A program made the position numbers and the translations under genes. A stretch of DNA of 52,767 bases from Clostridiaceae bacterium. Its GTDB lineage: Bacteria > Bacillota > Clostridia > DSM-8532. The DNA lies in NCBI GenBank assembly GCA_012719645.1, contig JAAXZX010000096.1, positions 1 through 52,767 on the forward strand. The letters are read 5' to 3'. Each line of letters starts with the position of its first letter. Position 1 is the stretch's first letter. This document shows, in pieces, positions 1 through 9,448 of this stretch. The notes under the pieces are model-generated. The model was given only the letters and a program-made list of their open reading frames with translations. It had not been told where the DNA came from and ran no database searches.

Positions 1-134
1 ATAAAAATGGCGGCTATCGCGGCTATCAGCGACAGGCATGCCACAATAAACATAGCCCGGTAAATAATATCCATCATAATTCTTAAAATATGGGAGCACT
101 TTTTAAGTCTTTTCATTTCATCATTGTTAAACAT
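1..134 (-). CDS. partial small membrane protein, possibly DUF2975-like
   Basis: The N-terminal 44 residues of a gene that runs off the left edge. It starts at ATG 134 with AGGAGG at 141-146. The visible protein has a basic start (MFNNDEMKRLKKCSHILR) followed by a hydrophobic segment of about 20 residues rich in Ile, Ala and Leu, so it is an integral membrane protein. The layout of a short charged N-terminus and an early membrane helix resembles DUF2975 proteins of Bacillota, but too little is present to assign a family. A well-formed sigma-A promoter lies upstream. Confidence 0.55.
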   Translation of the reverse strand, partial: MFNNDEMKRLKKCSHILRIMMDIIYRAMFIVACLSLIAAIAAIF

Positions 135-187
135 GATATTCCTCCTGTATAAGTTGTCGAAGTCTGCCTTTTGATAACGTTATTATT

Positions 188-216
188 ATATTAGTTTAAT
201 ATTATATGTTTGTCAA
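188..216 (-). promoter_or_regulatory. sigma-A promoter of the left-edge membrane protein gene
   Basis: On the minus strand TTGACA (211-216) and TAATAT (188-193) are separated by 17 bp. It points at the ATG at 134. Confidence 0.7.
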
Positions 217-320
217 TTAAAAATTAACGTATATCATTAAACTGATCATTCGGACACCCCTGCCGGTCTTTATGCATATGATGATCTGAAAGCATACAAA
301 CAGGCAAGGAGTGTACCAGG

Positions 321-860
321 ATGAAAAACTATTATGGATATTATCCTTATAATAATTACAACGCTCCCGCCATCGGATTACATCTTATGGGAAATAACTG
401 TTGCAATATGTATCCTGCCGGCTGCATGAATAATTACCATGATTACGGCCATATGGGATTTGGTGATTTCGGACCGGAACCATTGGTCATCAACATTAGT
501 AATGCAGCCAGGATAAACAATACTTTCAGGACAGCTTTATGGACGGGAAATTATTTTCAGGTCACATTGGTGAGCATTGATGTCGGAGAAGACATTGGTC
601 TTGAGATCCATCCCAATACTGATCAGTTCTTACGCATCGAGCAGGGCCAGGCGATCGTAATGATGGGCGACAGTCAGGATTTCCTGGACTTTCAGAGATG
701 GGCTTATCCGGGGTATGCCATCATCATTCCGGCAGGGAAATGGCATAACGTGGTGAACGCAGGCCATGTTCCGCTTAAGCTGTACTCGATATACGCGCCT
801 CCCCAGCATCCTCGGGGAACCGTTCATGTTACCCGGGCAGATGCCATGGCAGCGGAATAA
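321..860 (+). CDS. cupin-domain protein with Tyr/Asn-rich N-terminus
   Basis: A 179-residue protein. The first 50 residues are rich in Tyr, Asn, Gly, His and Met (MKNYYGYYPYNNYN...), of the kind seen in spore-coat proteins. Residues about 70-165 form a single cupin barrel. Motif 1 is around GLEIHPNTDQFLRIEQG, with a metal-type His and Glu. Motif 2 is GYAIIIPAGKWHNVVN, an exact match to G-x5-P-x-G-x2-H-x3-N. A Shine-Dalgarno AAGGAG lies about 9 nt before the ATG. The gene stands alone and converges on groEL across a shared terminator. The substrate is unknown. A coat-associated or metal-binding cupin is an inference from composition only. Confidence 0.85.
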   Translation: MKNYYGYYPYNNYNAPAIGLHLMGNNCCNMYPAGCMNNYHDYGHMGFGDFGPEPLVINISNAARINNTFRTALWTGNYFQVTLVSIDVGEDIGLEIHPNTDQFLRIEQGQAIVMMGDSQDFLDFQRWAYPGYAIIIPAGKWHNVVNAGHVPLKLYSIYAPPQHPRGTVHVTRADAMAAE

Positions 861-870
861 TTCATTAAAA

Positions 871-901
871 AAGAGGCTGCATATTGATGCTGCAGCCTCT
901 T
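871..901. terminator. bidirectional terminator between the cupin gene and groEL
   Basis: A perfect 11-bp stem (AAGAGGCTGCA / TGCAGCCTCTT) with a 9-nt loop. An A-run at 866-872 gives a U-tract for transcripts coming from groEL, and TTATTATT follows on the plus strand for the cupin gene. Confidence 0.85.
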
Positions 902-926
902 ATTATTCATTCCGCCACGGGCAGGC

Positions 927-2851
<1,925 letters not shown>

Positions 2852-3096
2852 AGATAATGACACTCCTTTCCAGATCCCAATATTTTTATTTATAACAGAA
2901 ATGTTTTGGCGAAAGGTTTCCGGCTGCAGTGTTTTTCTATCTTAAAAACATCTTCCATCCACTCCTTTTGCCCGTCTTTGAGGAATCATTGCCGCCGCTG
3001 ACAGTGGCAACAGGGGCAAAAAAATACTTTAAACTTTTTCAAGATTAAAGCATCAGTAATTATTGGTCAGTCATATATAAATAGCCGGTATGTTTA

Positions 3097-3123
3097 TTAG
3101 CACTCATTGATAGTGAGTGCTAA
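3097..3123. promoter_or_regulatory. CIRCE operator (HrcA binding site)
   Basis: A perfect consensus inverted repeat, TTAGCACTC-N9-GAGTGCTAA. It lies directly downstream of the groESL -10 box, where HrcA represses class I heat-shock genes. The distance from CIRCE to the groES ATG is about 245 nt, which is longer than usual. Confidence 0.97.
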
Positions 3124-3127
3124 TATA

Positions 3128-3156
3128 ATTGTATAAATGCGTTTTGACTTTGTCAA
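3128..3156 (-). promoter_or_regulatory. sigma-A promoter of groESL
   Basis: On the minus strand TTGACA (3151-3156) and TACAAT (3128-3133) are separated by exactly 17 bp. The predicted start falls at the edge of the CIRCE box. The 2852-3096 stretch between operator and groES is a leader of about 240 nt in which I see no gene or clear terminator. Confidence 0.85.
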
Positions 3157-3314
3157 TACATTTCCGGGAAAATCACGAATAATACAGATAAGCTGCTTCT
3201 TTGTCAGATTTTATCATTCCATGGCCTTACCACTTAATTATCCACCTCATGTTTGAATCCGCCTAAGTGCGATAAATGCAAGAGTAATGATATCATAAAC
3301 CGGATCCGCAATCA

Positions 3315-4094
3315 TCAGGAAACGGAATATCTCTCAAGAAAACGCATGCAGGTATTGAGCAGGAAATCGTCCAGGATTGACATGGCCTTATCCTTAATGT
3401 CTTTCGGGATACCATAAGCTGCCTCGGCGATGCTGCCGGTTATCGCGGCGAGTGTATCGCTGTCACCGCCCAATGAAATGGCATTTCTTATCGCGTCTTC
3501 AAAGCTTACGCTCTCAAGAAAGGCGATTATGGCCTCCGGCACTGTCCCCTGGCAGCTCTCGTCGAATCTGTAATTCGGGCGTATTTCATCGAGAGTCCGG
3601 CTTAAATCATATCCGTACTGCTTTTCGATATATTCCCTGATTTCTTCCCTGGTTGCGCCGGTACGCGCAAGGAATATGGCCGCTGCAGTCGCCCGGGCCC
3701 CTTTAATCCCTTCGGGATGGTTATGGGTTACGGCAGCACAGATCTCGGCATATTCTTCCACCTCTGAAAGGGTGTTGAATGCCCAGGCCACCGGTGAAAC
3801 CCGCATGGCCGAGCCGTTCCCCCAGCTGTTATAAGGACTTGTGTCGTCAGTAAGAATCCAATTGCCGAAACGGCTTCCGTAACCCGCATACGGGTACAGG
3901 CGCCCGTATTTCTTCATGGCTTTAATGAATGCTTCCCTGCTGCCGCCATTCATCAGCCCATCCGCTATTGCCAGCGTCATTACCGTATCATCGGTGAAAA
4001 AACACTCCGGGCTGAAAAGAGGAAATTCCTTTGTCTTAATGTTGTTCCACTCATAGACCGATCCTGCTATATCCCCGACAATCGCGCCGATCAT
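3315..4094 (-). CDS. ADP-ribosylglycohydrolase family protein (DraG/ARH fold)
   Basis: 259 residues. Enzymes of this family remove ADP-ribose from proteins or nucleic acids using two Mg2+ ions. The visible metal ligands are GDIAG (residues 7-11), FTDDT (33-37) and GGDSDT (209-214), with HNHPEG near 124 and WGNGSAMR near 91-98. All are typical of active enzymes. Its ATG overlaps the stop of the upstream VWA gene (ATGA), so the two are translationally coupled. With the macrodomain gene further upstream it suggests a module for reversing ADP-ribosylation. The substrate is unknown. Confidence 0.92.
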   Translation of the reverse strand: MIGAIVGDIAGSVYEWNNIKTKEFPLFSPECFFTDDTVMTLAIADGLMNGGSREAFIKAMKKYGRLYPYAGYGSRFGNWILTDDTSPYNSWGNGSAMRVSPVAWAFNTLSEVEEYAEICAAVTHNHPEGIKGARATAAAIFLARTGATREEIREYIEKQYGYDLSRTLDEIRPNYRFDESCQGTVPEAIIAFLESVSFEDAIRNAISLGGDSDTLAAITGSIAEAAYGIPKDIKDKAMSILDDFLLNTCMRFLERYSVS

Positions 4095-4750
4095 TTTGGT
4101 TTTCTGCCTCCTCGCCTTACAAAGTCTTCATCGATGCGTTTCTTCCAGTTATCGGATATCTTGTGGGCTGTCCGCAAACAGCTTACCGCTTCGCTGATAA
4201 CCTCGTAATTCAGCATGGTGCCTTGGCTGTCCGCATGGAAATCCGCCGCCCTGTCCCGGGTGATGCCAATCTGCTCAGCTGCTGCGGCGGCATCAATATT
4301 CGCGCCAAGAAAGATAAACTCCCAACCGTACTCGTATTTCTGCTGCTCAATCATCCGGCGGACTTTTTCGTAGCTGTACTCCCGGCTCGCGTTCTCCAGG
4401 CCGTCGGTGGTTATGACGAACAGCACATGCTCTGCCCGCTCCTCCTCAGCGGTATGCTTCTGGGCGTTCCTGATCTTGTCGATGGTTCTTCCCACGGCGT
4501 CGAGGAGCGCCGTTGAGCCACGGACATAATACTCCCTCTCGGTTATGGACTTTATTCCGCGAAGGTTGATACGGTCATGTAAAAGTTCGTACCTGTCGTC
4601 GAACAGGACAGTGGTGACAATGGCCTCACCGGGCTCCTTTTTCTGCTTTTCCAGCATGGCGTTGTACCCGCCTATGGTGTCGCTTTCAAGTCCGCTCATG
4701 GAGCCGCTTCTGTCCAATATGAACACCAATTCTGTCAGGTCTTTTTTCAT
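4091..4750 (-). CDS. VWA-domain protein, TerY-like
   Basis: 219 residues from ATG 4750, preceded by a G-rich ribosome site (GGGGGGT at 4757-4763). The longer frame starts with TTG at 4765 and lacks a site. It is essentially one von Willebrand A domain with an intact MIDAS: DRSGS at residues 13-17, a Thr in GSTALLDA, and an Asp in TTDGLEN. TerY-type VWA proteins are cytosolic scaffolds in Ter stress and conflict systems (established for the family). Here it overlaps the DraG-like gene by 4 bp, so a partnership with ADP-ribose enzymes is inferred. Confidence 0.88.
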   Translation of the reverse strand: MKKDLTELVFILDRSGSMSGLESDTIGGYNAMLEKQKKEPGEAIVTTVLFDDRYELLHDRINLRGIKSITEREYYVRGSTALLDAVGRTIDKIRNAQKHTAEEERAEHVLFVITTDGLENASREYSYEKVRRMIEQQKYEYGWEFIFLGANIDAAAAAEQIGITRDRAADFHADSQGTMLNYEVISEAVSCLRTAHKISDNWKKRIDEDFVRRGGRKPK

Positions 4751-4871
4751 GATGCTACCCCCCAATCATTTTTCTGATTAAAGGATAGCACCGAAAAAGG
4801 GAAAATGTGTCGCCCTGCATGCGACAAATTCAGAAATTGCGGTGCTCGTAATCACTCACTCGCAATGGCAT

Positions 4872-4963
4872 ATTGGAGGTTGGAGGTCGGATGTCAGAGG
4901 TTGGAGAATAAGAATGGCTGCGATGAAATGCCTGTAAAGCTCTTACTTCCAACATCTCACTTC
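4872..4963. repeat. diverged palindromic repeat, copy 1
   Basis: A segment of about 90 bp with G/A-rich and T/C-rich ends that are imperfect inverted repeats (GATGTCAGAGGTTGGAG near 4890 against CTTCCAACATCTCAC near 4946). It resembles copy 2 at about 5122-5208, with both outer and inner words shared. It is non-coding and lies between the VWA and macrodomain genes. The boundaries are approximate. Confidence 0.6.
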
Positions 4964-4967
4964 AATA

Positions 4968-5044
4968 CCTGTCATTGCAAAGAGCGGAGCGAAGAAGCAA
5001 TCTCTTGCAATATAGCAAATAGATTGCCGAATGTCAATGACAGG
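4968..5044. repeat. 77-bp MITE-like palindromic element
   Basis: Bounded by perfect 10-bp inverted terminal repeats, CCTGTCATTG (4968-4977) and CAATGACAGG (5035-5044). It has an internal GCAATCT/AGATTGC dyad. The body AGAGCGGAGCGAAGAAGCAAT resembles a CATTGCGAGGAGCGAAGCGA-type repeat that I recall from many unrelated bacterial genomes. It sits between the two copies of the flanking repeat. Confidence 0.75.
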
Positions 5045-5121
5045 ATAACATACCATCGGGTGGAAGCCTGTTTTTGCGTCATTGAGGGGAGAATCAACGA
5101 AAGCAAATTTACAGTAAAGAG

Positions 5122-5208
5122 GCTGGATGTCAGAGGTTTGAGGTTAGAGTAAAAAAGGCCTTGAAGCAGTGCCTGCCAATTCTCACATCTAACTTCCAAC
5201 CTCTAACT
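5122..5208. repeat. diverged palindromic repeat, copy 2
   Basis: A second copy of the repeat at 4872-4963. CTGGATGTCAGAGGTTTGAG near 5123 pairs with CACATCTAACTTCCAACCTC near 5184. It ends right at the stop codon of the macrodomain gene (5210-5212). Confidence 0.6.
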
Positions 5209-5209
5209 T

Positions 5210-6214
5210 CTAAATAAGCAACGGCTGGTCAAAGGCAAACAGGGCCTCATTGATCTCGAAAATGTTATAGTTCCTGTTCTCTATGAAATACTGAATTATT
5301 ATATCAAACCTGTTGCTGCGGGACAGCGCATACCCGGCCTTGAGCAGCAAATCCCTGGTTTCGTCCAGGTTAAGCTCCAGGGCTATTGCAAAGGCGATGG
5401 CCGTAGTCTTGCTGGGCTTGTAGTTTATATCATTCCTGATCTTGGAAAACAGCCTTCGGTCGATGTTGGCTTTCCTGTAAGTCTCGGCGTCGGTCATACC
5501 CTTCTCGTCAATCAAGCGCAGCAGCATCTGGGAAAAGGTTTCATCCAGGTTGTTCACAACATCGTCGAGGCTTCGCCTGCGTTTTTCTTCCGGGACAGGC
5601 GCAGCCACGGATTCCTTATAGAGAAAACTGTCTTCCTCTGCCTGGAACGCTTCCAGGCGCCTTGACCTAATGTACTCTGGGTGCTCGTCAATGTATTGGT
5701 CGTCGATATACTGGGCAATGGAAGAAAACAGCTTTTCAGACAGCACAAATGAAGCCTTGTCGTACACGACCAGGTAAACCGTCATATCATTCTCCAAAAG
5801 GAAATCGCCTATCGCCGATATTGCGATTTTGAGGGCTTCATCCCTGGGATACCCGTAAGCCCCGGTTGAAATGAGCGGAAATGCGATACTCTCCAGCTTG
5901 TACTCCATTGCGAGGGCAAGGGAGTTCCTGTAACAGTCTGCGAGCAGCTTCGCTTCATTGTATTTGCCTCCGCGCCAGACCGGGCCTACGGTATGGATAA
6001 CATATTTCGCAGGCAATTTGTATCCCCTGGTTATCTTTGCCTGCCCGGTTTCACACCCTCCAAGGGTGCGGCATTCCTCGAGCAGCTCAGGTCCGGCGGC
6101 GCGATGGATAGCCCCGTCAACCCCTCCGCCTCCCAAAAGGCTTGAATTTGCCGCGTTGACAATGGCATCAGCACGAACCTTGGTTATATCATTGCGGATG
6201 ATCTCCAGGGGCAT
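5210..6214 (-). CDS. macrodomain protein with C-terminal helical extension
   Basis: 334 residues from ATG 6214, which follows GGGAG. A longer TTG-initiated frame to 6244 is less likely. Residues 1-175 are a MacroD-type macrodomain: NAAN at 20-23, [10 protein letters not shown] at 28-37, and STGAYGYP near 120. This class binds ADP-ribose and removes it from proteins or deacetylates O-acetyl-ADP-ribose. Residues about 180-334 are a charged linker and a helical domain ([20 protein letters not shown]) resembling a Cro/XRE-like or related helical fold. The gene lies on the same strand upstream of the VWA/DraG pair, separated by the repeat cluster. Joint function is inferred. Confidence 0.9.
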   Translation of the reverse strand: MPLEIIRNDITKVRADAIVNAANSSLLGGGGVDGAIHRAAGPELLEECRTLGGCETGQAKITRGYKLPAKYVIHTVGPVWRGGKYNEAKLLADCYRNSLALAMEYKLESIAFPLISTGAYGYPRDEALKIAISAIGDFLLENDMTVYLVVYDKASFVLSEKLFSSIAQYIDDQYIDEHPEYIRSRRLEAFQAEEDSFLYKESVAAPVPEEKRRRSLDDVVNNLDETFSQMLLRLIDEKGMTDAETYRKANIDRRLFSKIRNDINYKPSKTTAIAFAIALELNLDETRDLLLKAGYALSRSNRFDIIIQYFIENRNYNIFEINEALFAFDQPLLI

Positions 6215-6373
6215 ACTCCCATCTCCCTTGTTCTGTACTGGCAATTGCGGATTTTCTGCCGCCGAATTCTATTCAAGTTTTATTATCCTATTATGCAGCC
6301 GGTAATGCAACTGTCGATGAGTTCCGAATCATGCGGCATACCATGGGCGATATTAAACCATGAAAAATATAAA

Positions 6374-6412
6374 GGCCGCGGCATCAATCAGAAGTGATTG
6401 AAAGCCGCAGCC
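6374..6412 (-). terminator. intrinsic terminator downstream of the lipoprotein gene
   Basis: A strong imperfect hairpin (GGCCGCGGC..CAATCA / TGATTG..GCCGCAGCC) with a 4-nt loop. On the minus strand it is followed by a T-rich run (TTTATATTTTT). Confidence 0.75.
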
Positions 6413-6471
6413 GCTTATTCCGTACCGCTCCACAGGGTGGTGCTTATCCTGTTTTCATGCTGCCCAAAAGC

Positions 6472-7173
6472 TTAATCAAAATGCTGCCAATAGGCAAGGA
6501 CAATCCGCTCGACCTTTGATTCAGGATTAATATCGCTGTTTGTCAGGGTATCGTCCGACTTGTCAAAATCGAAGATGATGACCGCTCCGTCACCCAGCAG
6601 GTACCATCCCTCAAGCTCCTCATCGCTGTGCCTGCTTACAGCCGTTTTGAACCTGGATTTATATGCATCGGACACTGCCTTTGCGTCGTCGCCGACCTTA
6701 ATTCCGATATCAGTTTCGAAATCTGTGCTTTCGGATATAATTCTCAGCACTTTTCCAGATGTCTTCCCAAGGTACACGGTAATGCCGTTTTTGTATTGCC
6801 GGATAACCATGTCCTCACCGATTGTCCCCGAAGCATCAGGCTCGGTGGACTCGGTATAGTCATTCCCCAGCACCTTGGCAGCATTCTCCGCAGAATCCCC
6901 AAGCGATATGCCGCCCAGGTTCGGCACCGCATCCCCGTCCTTGCCGGGAGTTTCAGGAACGGTTTTACCTTCATTGTCAGCATCCTTACCGTTCTGTCCT
7001 TCTTTGACGGCGCCATCCTTGTCATCATCGATGACGTCCCCGGGTTTATTGTCCGTTATATCCCTGTCCGGCTTGTTATCTCCGCCCGCATTCGGTGCGC
7101 AGCCTGGCAGCATGAAAAGCATACCGGCCAGGACAGCAACTGCGATAACAGCAATTATATTCCTAAACCTCAT
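6472..7173 (-). CDS. putative lipoprotein with Asp/Lys-rich linker, function unknown
   Basis: 233 residues. The N-terminus is a lipoprotein signal (residues 1-24) with the lipobox LPGC and the acylated Cys at 25. Residues about 27-85 are a low-complexity, Asp/Gly/Lys/Asn-rich tether. Residues about 85-233 are a small folded domain (GGISLGDSAENAAKVLG, a pattern found in extracellular proteins with repeated beta-alpha units). It is probably anchored on the outer face of the membrane. It stands alone with its own ribosome site (AGGGGGAT) and terminator. I do not recognise the family. Confidence 0.8.
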   Translation of the reverse strand: MRFRNIIAVIAVAVLAGMLFMLPGCAPNAGGDNKPDRDITDNKPGDVIDDDKDGAVKEGQNGKDADNEGKTVPETPGKDGDAVPNLGGISLGDSAENAAKVLGNDYTESTEPDASGTIGEDMVIRQYKNGITVYLGKTSGKVLRIISESTDFETDIGIKVGDDAKAVSDAYKSRFKTAVSRHSDEELEGWYLLGDGAVIIFDFDKSDDTLTNSDINPESKVERIVLAYWQHFD

Positions 7174-7273
7174 GTAGTTATCCCCCTGTCTTTTTTCTTA
7201 ATGTGCGCAACAACCCCGGGCATTTATGCAGTTTCAGCGCATGCCGGCCCATGTATGCCTGGTATCCCGTCGG

Positions 7274-7465
7274 TCATTCGTGTTCCGCCATATTAACAGA
7301 CGAAATAACTATATTATAGGTTTCAGGAAAATCCCCGTCGTAATAAATCCCAATATCGAAATCCGAATCCGCTCCTGCTTCCCCCCTGCTCCGGGAACCG
7401 CCCAGGGCAATGGCCTTAATTCCCCGGACTTGAGACAGGGATGTTACGATTTTATCCAGTTTCAT
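7274..7465 (-). pseudogene. truncated nucleotidyltransferase-domain protein
   Basis: 63 residues starting at ATG 7465 behind GAAGGAG. It carries the start of a polymerase-beta-like nucleotidyltransferase: GGSRSRGEAGADSDFDIGIYY matches the GS-x-(R)-G...D-x-D core. The frame then changes to an unrelated tail (ETYNIVISSVNMAEHE) and stops. The rest of the domain, a third Asp and a C-terminal part, is absent from downstream sequence. This looks like a 3' deletion remnant. It follows the DUF4180 gene within one operon, with its start inside the spacer. A tiny functional protein is possible but less likely. Confidence 0.7.
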
Positions 7466-7479
7466 GAGTCATGCTCCTT

Positions 7480-7845
7480 CTATACCATGCTCAACTTCTC
7501 GATAGCTTCTTCCTCATCCCTGACGAAAAAGACATGGTTTCCCCTGTTGCTTTCGTAAATGAAATCCCTGAGGCTCTTGCTTGAATAAACCGAAAAGTCG
7601 CCGACAACAGCCACTTTCATATTATAGTTAACGAATTTCTGGAGAATTTCCCCCGCAAGCCTTGTCCTCAGGTCAAAGAAGTCCGCACTTAAAGCCGATT
7701 TGCACAGGATGACGCGATCACAGTCTGTTTGATACCTTACTGTTGCCAGCAAGTCCAATGCCGACTGAACATCGGCGATCAATACTTCATCGGTTGTTAC
7801 AACTGCAATATTCTTATCATTCTTCCTGACAGTTCGTATTTCCAT
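7480..7845 (-). CDS. DUF4180 family protein
   Basis: 121 residues from ATG 7845 (MEIRTVRKN), with GGGAGG upstream. The longer frame to 7887 adds a poorly conserved leader without a ribosome site. The protein is a compact alpha/beta domain of about 110 residues (IAVVTTDEVLIADVQSALDLL ... LRDFIYESNRGNHVFFV), which I recognise as DUF4180. No function is established. It is next to a decayed nucleotidyltransferase gene. Confidence 0.8.
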   Translation of the reverse strand: MEIRTVRKNDKNIAVVTTDEVLIADVQSALDLLATVRYQTDCDRVILCKSALSADFFDLRTRLAGEILQKFVNYNMKVAVVGDFSVYSSKSLRDFIYESNRGNHVFFVRDEEEAIEKLSMV

Positions 7846-7902
7846 AGTTCCCTCCCCTGTGCAGGCTGCCCCGCGCACTCCCGACATAACCTGAATGCCG
7901 CA

Positions 7903-8622
7903 TCAGATGAATATTTCCTGCTGCGGACTCGCAGGAATGATTATATCATCGAATCCGTACCCTTCCACGAGTCTTTTCATTTCTTCCGCGTCCACCGTGC
8001 CTTCAAATCCCAGCAGGTGTATGCCGATGACCTTCCTTGTCCTGCCTCTTGATCTGACTTTCAGCAGGTAGCTTAAGTTATGCTGAATGGCTGCTTTGGC
8101 TTTTTCTTCGCCTTTCAGGTAGCCTTCATCCACAAGGTTGCAAACGACCACATCGGTCTCACCGGTTATTTCAGCCTGTTCTTCCGTCATCAGGCTGTCC
8201 CCGGTTATATAGATCCTCTTCCCGTCCGCTTCCAGCAGATAGCTGTTATGTATCGGTTCCCAGTGGTTAAAATGGCGCGTATTGAAACAGGTAATTCCCA
8301 CATTGCCCATCTCAACGGCGGCAGGCTCTGAAAAAGGATTGGAGTACAGTACCTCGATCTGCCCTATGTCTGCCTTTTTATGCATGAGAATCGGCTTTAC
8401 TATGGAAGGCGGACCCACGATCGCAATATCCCTGCCGTGGATTTCAGGCAGGCTTTCAGGGCTGAAATGATCCCCGTCATCATGGGTGAATAAAATGATA
8501 TCTCCCGGGAATACCTCCACAGGCTCGAGTATGGCATTAAAGGCATCCACCAGGATCCTCCGGCCTTTCGTCTCCATAATCAAGGCGCCTATACCGGGGT
8601 TTCTCACGGTAATCCGGTCCAC
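7903..8622 (-). CDS. metallo-beta-lactamase-fold metal-dependent hydrolase (UlaG-like)
   Basis: 239 residues from a GTG at 8622, chosen because AGAGG lies 5 nt upstream. An ATG at 8655 would overlap the dehydrogenase gene and add a basic leader. The metal motif is THDDGDHFSPE (H-x-D-x-D-H-like) near residue 46, followed by NTRHFNHW and TGDSL as later ligands. The fold matches UlaG-type L-ascorbate-6-phosphate lactonase relatives. The substrate is unknown. It is the last gene of the PadR-headed operon. Confidence 0.83.
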   Translation of the reverse strand: MDRITVRNPGIGALIMETKGRRILVDAFNAILEPVEVFPGDIILFTHDDGDHFSPESLPEIHGRDIAIVGPPSIVKPILMHKKADIGQIEVLYSNPFSEPAAVEMGNVGITCFNTRHFNHWEPIHNSYLLEADGKRIYITGDSLMTEEQAEITGETDVVVCNLVDEGYLKGEEKAKAAIQHNLSYLLKVRSRGRTRKVIGIHLLGFEGTVDAEEMKRLVEGYGFDDIIIPASPQQEIFI

Positions 8623-8641
8623 ATTATCCTCTTCCCTTCGC

Positions 8642-9448
8642 TTATATATTATCATTACCTGTCAGCCATTTGCCCTGGGCATTTTCCCAGCGCCAGCGGA
8701 TCACAGCCGCAACCCATGACCGGGGGATGACTTTCCCGCAGAAGGAAAGAAACTTGTTCAGAACACCCGGAACATAGATGCCCTTTCCCGCCAGCGCCCG
8801 GTCAAGCGTTTTTCTCGCCACTTCTTCGAGGGGGTTTGTGGTGGCGCTGCCCCAAAATCCCTGCACCTCGATACCCCTCATGGCCTCCGGGGTTGTTGCC
8901 AGGCCGCCGGGGCAGAACACCAGCACATTTGCGTCCTGTTTCTTAAGCTCCTGGCGCAGGGATATGGCGAAATCCAGGAGAAAGCGCTTGGACGCCGCAT
9001 AGGTCGCCTTAAGCGGCATGGGGAACATGGAAGCCAGGCTTGACACGAACACAATAAAGAATTGCCTGCCCGGTCTTCTGCGTTCAAGGATGGCATGGGT
9101 GATGCGCAATGTGGCGGCATCGTTAAGGGTAACGATCTTAACTATGTTTTCCCTTTCGCGCCGGGTAAACCCTCCCTCGAAGTCCAGGCCGGCAATGTTG
9201 AGAAGCATATCGAAGCCAATCCGGTGCTCGTCTATAAACGAGAGCATCTCATCAACGCTTTCCGGGCTTGTAAGGTCACAGGCCCTTACTGCAACCGCCA
9301 CATCAAACTGCCTTTCCAGGCCTTGCTTGATGCGAAGAAGCCCTTCTTCGTTCATATCGGTCAGAAACAGGTTGTACCCGCGGCTTGCGCATTCGTTGGC
9401 AAGGGCGCGGCCAAGACCGCCTGCCGCTCCCGTAATCATGACATTCAT
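8642..9448 (-). CDS. short-chain dehydrogenase/reductase
   Basis: 268 residues from ATG 9448, with GGAGG about 7 nt upstream. The stop of the preceding dehydrogenase overlaps this ATG (ATGA), so translation is coupled. It has a Rossmann NAD(P) site TGAAGGLGRAL near residue 6, NIAG near 87, and catalytic Ser in VSSLASM with YAASK about 13 residues later. The C-terminal region (residues about 215-268) has a hydrophobic, basic stretch (VLNKFLSFCGKVIPRSWVAAVI) that may touch the membrane. The substrate is not predictable. Confidence 0.88.
   Translation of the reverse strand: MNVMITGAAGGLGRALANECASRGYNLFLTDMNEEGLLRIKQGLERQFDVAVAVRACDLTSPESVDEMLSFIDEHRIGFDMLLNIAGLDFEGGFTRRERENIVKIVTLNDAATLRITHAILERRRPGRQFFIVFVSSLASMFPMPLKATYAASKRFLLDFAISLRQELKKQDANVLVFCPGGLATTPEAMRGIEVQGFWGSATTNPLEEVARKTLDRALAGKGIYVPGVLNKFLSFCGKVIPRSWVAAVIRWRWENAQGKWLTGNDNI

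Noticed and set aside
2890-2958. A 22-codon frame in the groES leader after AAAGGAG
   Set aside because: The site is only 3 nt from the ATG, the peptide is not recognisable, and one occurrence without conservation is not enough.
4972-5199. A minus-strand frame of 75 codons across the repeat cluster
   Set aside because: It is composed entirely of palindromic repeats and has no ribosome site.
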